The notes under the pieces were generated by a model that worked only from the letters and a program-made list of their open reading frames with translations, made no database searches and had not been told where the DNA came from. Source: Gemmatimonadota bacterium (GTDB lineage: Bacteria > Gemmatimonadota > Gemmatimonadetes > Gemmatimonadales > Gemmatimonadaceae). Taken from it: DNA of 64,000 nt. Position numbers and translations under genes: made by a program. Where the stretch lies: assembly GCA_014192065.1 (NCBI GenBank), contig BJHH01000001.1, positions 620,001 to 684,000 on the forward strand. The letters are read 5' to 3'. Position 1 is the first letter of the stretch. Each line of letters opens with the position of its first letter. Below, in pieces: positions 60,621-64,000 of the stretch.

Positions 60621-63600
60621 CAGGCCGCGGCGCCCGGCTCCGTGCTGTCCACCGCGGGGCCGCGCATCCGTACGCTGACGAGCGACGACACGCCGGGCTC
60701 CTGCATCGTCACGCCGTAGACCGCATCGGAGGCCTCCGTGGTCGTGCGTGGGTTGTGCGTGATTACGATGAACTGCGTGTGCTTCTTGAACTCATTCAAC
60801 ATGCGCACGAAGCGGCCCACGTTTGCGTCGTCGAGCGGCGCGTCCACTTCGTCGAGCAGGCAGAACGGACTGGGCTTCGTGAGGAAGATGCCAAACAGCA
60901 GCGAAAGCGCGACCAGTGCCCGCTCGCCGCTGGAGAGCAGGTGGATACGCTGCGTCTTCTTGCCGCGCGGCGACGCATGGATCTCGATGTCGCAGTCGAG
61001 CGGGGCGTCGGGATTCTCGAGGCGCAGGTCGCATTCGCCGCCGCCGAACAGCGTGAGGAAGATGTGGCGGAAATGGGTGCGCACTTCGTCGAACGTCTTG
61101 AGGAACATCTCGCGCGCCGTGACATCAATTTCCCGAATCGCCTGCTGCAGTGACTCGCGGGCCTGTGTGATATCGCTGCGCTGGGCGTCGAGCAGTTCGA
61201 GCCGTCGCTGTTCCTCGGTGTGCTCCTCGATCGCCAACGGATTGACGAGGCCAAGCGATTCGACCTGCGCGCGCAGTGCCTCGGCTTCGGCGCGCAACGA
61301 AGCATCGTCTGCGTCGACGGGGACGTACGTCGCGAACAGGTCGTCGAGCGGGCGACGCCACTCCGTTTCGAGTCGCTCACGGATCGCGGCGCGGCGGCCC
61401 GAGAGCTCCGTGTGCCGAAGTTCGGCGTGGTGGAGGTCCTCGCTCAGCGCCGATGCGGTGCGCCGTGTGGCGTCCAGCCGCTGGTCGGCTTCGGTGAGGG
61501 CCGTGTCGGCGGCGCGCACGGCTGCCTCGGCAGCCGCGAGGGCCGCTTCCGCCTCGCTGAGCGACAGGTTGCGCGAATCGAGTTCGGTTTTCCACGTCGC
61601 CATCTCGCTGGCGAGTTCGGCGTCGTCCGTGGAAAGATTCAACAGCTCTAACTGCAGTGACGCGAGTTTGCTGCTGGCAAATTCGCGCTCACGCGCCAAC
61701 CGTTCACGCCGTTCCCCTGCCACGACACGCCGCGCCTCAGCTTGGGCGAACGCCACCTGCGATGCCGAGCGAGCCTCTCTGGCCAGGTCGAGGCGTTGTT
61801 CTGACGCGGCGACCGCCGACTGGGTCTCGGCCAGCTTCGCTCCGGCCGCGGAGATGGCGGTGGTGGCCTCCTGCAGCCTCCCCGCGCCCTCACCTACCCG
61901 AGCGGTGAGTTCGTCACGGCGCCCGTTGAGCTGAGCGCTGAGTGAGACGGCGTCGGCCAGCGTGCGCGCCGCCTGCTGGCCTGCGCGTTCAGTCTCGCCA
62001 CGACGCCGCGCGGCAAGCTCGCGCTGGCCATGGGCCAACGTGGCGGTCTCACGCGCCGACGTCACGCTGCGCTCCGCGACGCCCAGTGTGTCCTGGGCCG
62101 CGGCGATCGTCGCCGTTGCGGCGGCACGACGCGAATCCACTGCCGCGACTTCGACACGGAGCGCGACCAACTCTGCGCGGCGACGCAGCGGACCTGCCGA
62201 TGCACCGGTGCCTGGCAACCAGACGGCTCCGCGGGCATCCACGAACGCCGCGCCGTTGTCGAGCGGGCGGACATGTCCCAACAGCGCGCGCACCCAGGCG
62301 CTTGCCGCGCCTTCGCTCTGCACGAGTGCGGCGAGGGCTTCGGGCTCCGTCGCGTCGCGCAGGGCGGCGGCGTCGAGCGGAAGGAGGAGCAGGGCGCCCG
62401 GGTTGGTGTTGGAGTGCCAGCGCCGGATTCGTTCCGCTACCTCAGCGTCGCGAACGATGACGGCGTGCGCTGTGGCGCCAAGAAAGCGCTCGACCTGCGC
62501 GGCCGTGGCTGGGTCGGCTCCGATGAAGTCGGTCAGCGGCCCAATGATCGCACCGTCGCCGAACTGTGCACGATCGCGAAGCAGGCGCGCGGCGGCGGGG
62601 GCCAGTCCCACACGTTCGCGTTCGAGTGCCTCGAGTCCATCTACTTTGCCAGCGAGTGCCGTGTGTTCTTCTTCGACCCGGCGTGCGGCCATCCGTGCAC
62701 CAGCCTCCGCCTCGTGCGCGGCGGCAGCCGCGCGCTGCGCCTCGGCGAGCGCGCCGTCGGCGACGATCGAGTCGCGGTCAGACTCGGCGAGCGCCGCTTC
62801 AGCGGCGGCATGCGTGGTCGACGCGACCCGCTGGGCGTCGGCGAGCGCGGCATGTTCCTGTCTCAGTGTCTCGGAGCGCTGCACGACGTCTGCGAGTTCG
62901 CGGTCCGCCGCTTCCAGCTCGAGTTCAAGCCTGCGCAGGGCATCTTGCAGTTCCCGCACAGCACGGTCGGACCGCGCCATCTGCTCACGCGACTGCGCCA
63001 CGGTGCCGCGGGAAGCCTCTTCTTCTCCTACGGCGCGTTGCCGTTCCGCACCCGATTCCCTCAGCGCGGCGTCAAGCGCCTGTTCTTCAGACTGCGCGGC
63101 CTCGAAGTCGGCCACCACGCGTGCGCCATGGGCCATGCCTTCTGATCGTTCCTGCTCAGCCCGACCGAGGCGCTCCAGCGCGTTGCGATGCCGTTCTTCG
63201 GCCACGGCGATTTGGCCCTGCAGCGTCATCGCGCTTTCGCGGTAGTCGGCCGCGCCGCGCGTGCGATCACCGCGGGTCTGTTCGGCATCGCCACGCGCCG
63301 CGTACGCCCCTTCGCGCTCGCGCTCGGTGGTCGCCTGCGTGTCGTGGGCTTCCGGCAGCCGTGCGCGAAGCGACACCACCCGCTCATCGAGCTGGGCCAA
63401 CTCATCGTGCCATGCCGACATCTCGCGCGACGCGAGCGTGAGATCGACGGCGAATCGGCGCGTCATGATCTCGTCATGGCGCTCGGCGCGCTTGCGTTGA
63501 CGGGCCAGGGAGCGCACCTGCGTGGTGACTTCGGTGATCAGGTCGTCAAGGCGCTCAAGGTCCGCGCTCGTTTGCTCGAGGCTGCGCTCGGTGCTGCGCC

Positions 63601-64000
63601 GCCGGTCACGATAGAGCCCGACGCCAGCGGCTTCCTCAAAGAGTTCTCGCCGGTCATCGGGGCGGTCCGAGAGGAGCGCGTCGATCATCCTGCTCTCAAT
63701 CACCACGCCGCTGTCGGCGCCGAGGCCGGTGCCGCGTACGAGGTCGTGAATGTCGCGCAGCCGGCAGGGCGCGCGGTTGAGCAGATACTCGCTTTCACCC
63801 GAACGCGACAGGCGCCTGGTGATGACGACTTCTTTGAACGGCACCGGCAGTCCACCGTCGTCGTTCGCAAAGTGCAGCGACACCTCAGCGATGTTGACCG
63901 CTCGTCGGGCGGACGACCCCTGAAAAATCACTTCTTCCATCTTCGCGCCGCGCAACAGCCGCGCGCGCTGTTCGCCGAGGACCCAGCGAACGGCGTCGGA
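60620..64000 (-). CDS. smc: Chromosome segregation protein SMC (N-terminus beyond window)
   Basis: The frame is open to the window edge and begins mid-protein at 'SDAVRWVLGEQRARLLRGAK', the conserved stretch shortly after the Walker A loop. That leaves only some 50-60 residues, including Walker A, outside the window. 'GTGLGADSGVVIESRMIDAL' and 'FEEAAGVGLYRDRRRSTERS' follow. A long coiled coil rich in Ala, Glu and Arg leads to a hinge around residues 460-590 ('GPLTDFIGADPATAAQVERF') and a second coiled coil. The C-terminal ATPase half has the signature 'LLSSGERALVALSLLFGIFL' and Walker B 'FCLLDEVDAPLDDANVGRFV'. SMC dimers with ScpAB compact and segregate the chromosome. The signature motif has SSGE where SGGE is usual. 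Confidence 0.95.
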   Translation of the reverse strand, partial: SDAVRWVLGEQRARLLRGAKMEEVIFQGSSARRAVNIAEVSLHFANDDGGLPVPFKEVVITRRLSRSGESEYLLNRAPCRLRDIHDLVRGTGLGADSGVVIESRMIDALLSDRPDDRRELFEEAAGVGLYRDRRRSTERSLEQTSADLERLDDLITEVTTQVRSLARQRKRAERHDEIMTRRFAVDLTLASREMSAWHDELAQLDERVVSLRARLPEAHDTQATTEREREGAYAARGDAEQTRGDRTRGAADYRESAMTLQGQIAVAEERHRNALERLGRAEQERSEGMAHGARVVADFEAAQSEEQALDAALRESGAERQRAVGEEEASRGTVAQSREQMARSDRAVRELQDALRRLELELEAADRELADVVQRSETLRQEHAALADAQRVASTTHAAAEAALAESDRDSIVADGALAEAQRAAAAAHEAEAGARMAARRVEEEHTALAGKVDGLEALERERVGLAPAAARLLRDRAQFGDGAIIGPLTDFIGADPATAAQVERFLGATAHAVIVRDAEVAERIRRWHSNTNPGALLLLPLDAAALRDATEPEALAALVQSEGAASAWVRALLGHVRPLDNGAAFVDARGAVWLPGTGASAGPLRRRAELVALRVEVAAVDSRRAAATATIAAAQDTLGVAERSVTSARETATLAHGQRELAARRRGETERAGQQAARTLADAVSLSAQLNGRRDELTARVGEGAGRLQEATTAISAAGAKLAETQSAVAASEQRLDLAREARSASQVAFAQAEARRVVAGERRERLAREREFASSKLASLQLELLNLSTDDAELASEMATWKTELDSRNLSLSEAEAALAAAEAAVRAADTALTEADQRLDATRRTASALSEDLHHAELRHTELSGRRAAIRERLETEWRRPLDDLFATYVPVDADDASLRAEAEALRAQVESLGLVNPLAIEEHTEEQRRLELLDAQRSDITQARESLQQAIREIDVTAREMFLKTFDEVRTHFRHIFLTLFGGGECDLRLENPDAPLDCDIEIHASPRGKKTQRIHLLSSGERALVALSLLFGIFLTKPSPFCLLDEVDAPLDDANVGRFVRMLNEFKKHTQFIVITHNPRTTTEASDAVYGVTMQEPGVSSLVSVRMRGPAVDSTEPGAAA

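Noticed and set aside
62030-63145. Plus-strand open frame opposite smc
   Set aside because: Antisense to the SMC coiled coil; no domain or signal, Arg/Gly-rich shadow composition.
1-64000. tRNA, rRNA, CRISPR arrays, insertion sequences, prophage genes
   Set aside because: I looked in all gaps and found no cloverleaf-like, spacer-repeat, transposase or integrase signal; the gaps are short and mostly hold promoters or hairpins.

Overview
This is a gene-dense, GC-rich (roughly two-thirds G+C) bacterial chromosome segment. I infer a member of the Gemmatimonadota (FCB group). The reasons are two large DUF5916-type outer-membrane barrel proteins, several TonB-dependent receptors, many secreted proteins whose signal peptides end in Ala-Gln, a short primary-type sigma factor without region 1.1, a FlgD-Ig-like C-terminal domain, and Gly-rich insertions in large exported enzymes. 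I see no insertion sequence, prophage, CRISPR array, tRNA or rRNA. This is mostly core chromosome with a few accessory loci.

Layout. 1-1621 (minus): a secreted protein and a TolC-family efflux channel cut by the window edge. 1694-7122 (plus): a very large NtrY-like membrane histidine kinase, then a two-domain Ser/Thr kinase whose first kinase domain is dead and whose second looks active. 7126-9475 (minus): an ACMSD-type amidohydrolase and an amino-acid permease. 9545-14731 (plus): a TonB-dependent receptor, a SET-domain lysine methyltransferase overlapping its end, and a DUF5916 barrel. 14768-17345 (minus): a cyclophilin lipoprotein - DUF485 - acetate symporter operon with 4-nt overlaps. 17445-19284: a small secreted protein and an M23 peptidase.

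19324-27208 holds a split mutagenesis cassette. dnaE2 and imuA-imuB are all on the minus strand, separated by a plus-strand amidase and a 5'-truncated VapC toxin remnant. The start-proximal regions of dnaE2 and imuA share a direct repeat, TTCGGC-N5-TTCGG(C/G), with an 11-bp period. I read it as the operator of a common DNA-damage regulon. It is the strongest candidate here for an undescribed control system.

27416-31402: a ComM-like AAA protein and a BtuB-like cobalamin receptor. The receptor lies behind a cobalamin riboswitch whose last hairpin buries the ribosome binding site, and it is interrupted by one in-frame amber codon. 31402-37110 (plus): larE, a membrane protein, an NtrC-family regulator, a small membrane protein, an aldehyde dehydrogenase and signal peptidase I. 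37212-43352: primary-type sigma factor, YajQ, a GNAT acetyltransferase, RimO, a SpoIID-domain lipoprotein and a DUF4105 membrane protein. 43349-46797: hydantoinase/oxoprolinase subunits A and B. 46969-49611: the second DUF5916 barrel. 49717-54551: rpmE-prfA-prmC-ylbF-like-tmk-ctp translation and growth cluster. 54588-56332 (minus): DAHP synthase and LolA. 56403-59492: a beta-propeller exported protein. 59559-64000 (minus): a FlgD-like exported protein and SMC, cut at its N-terminus by the window edge.

Recurring themes are translational coupling through 4-nt stop/start overlaps, strong GC hairpins between convergent genes, and several genes whose -10-like TATNNT element lies only 5-6 nt before the start codon, which suggests leaderless transcripts.
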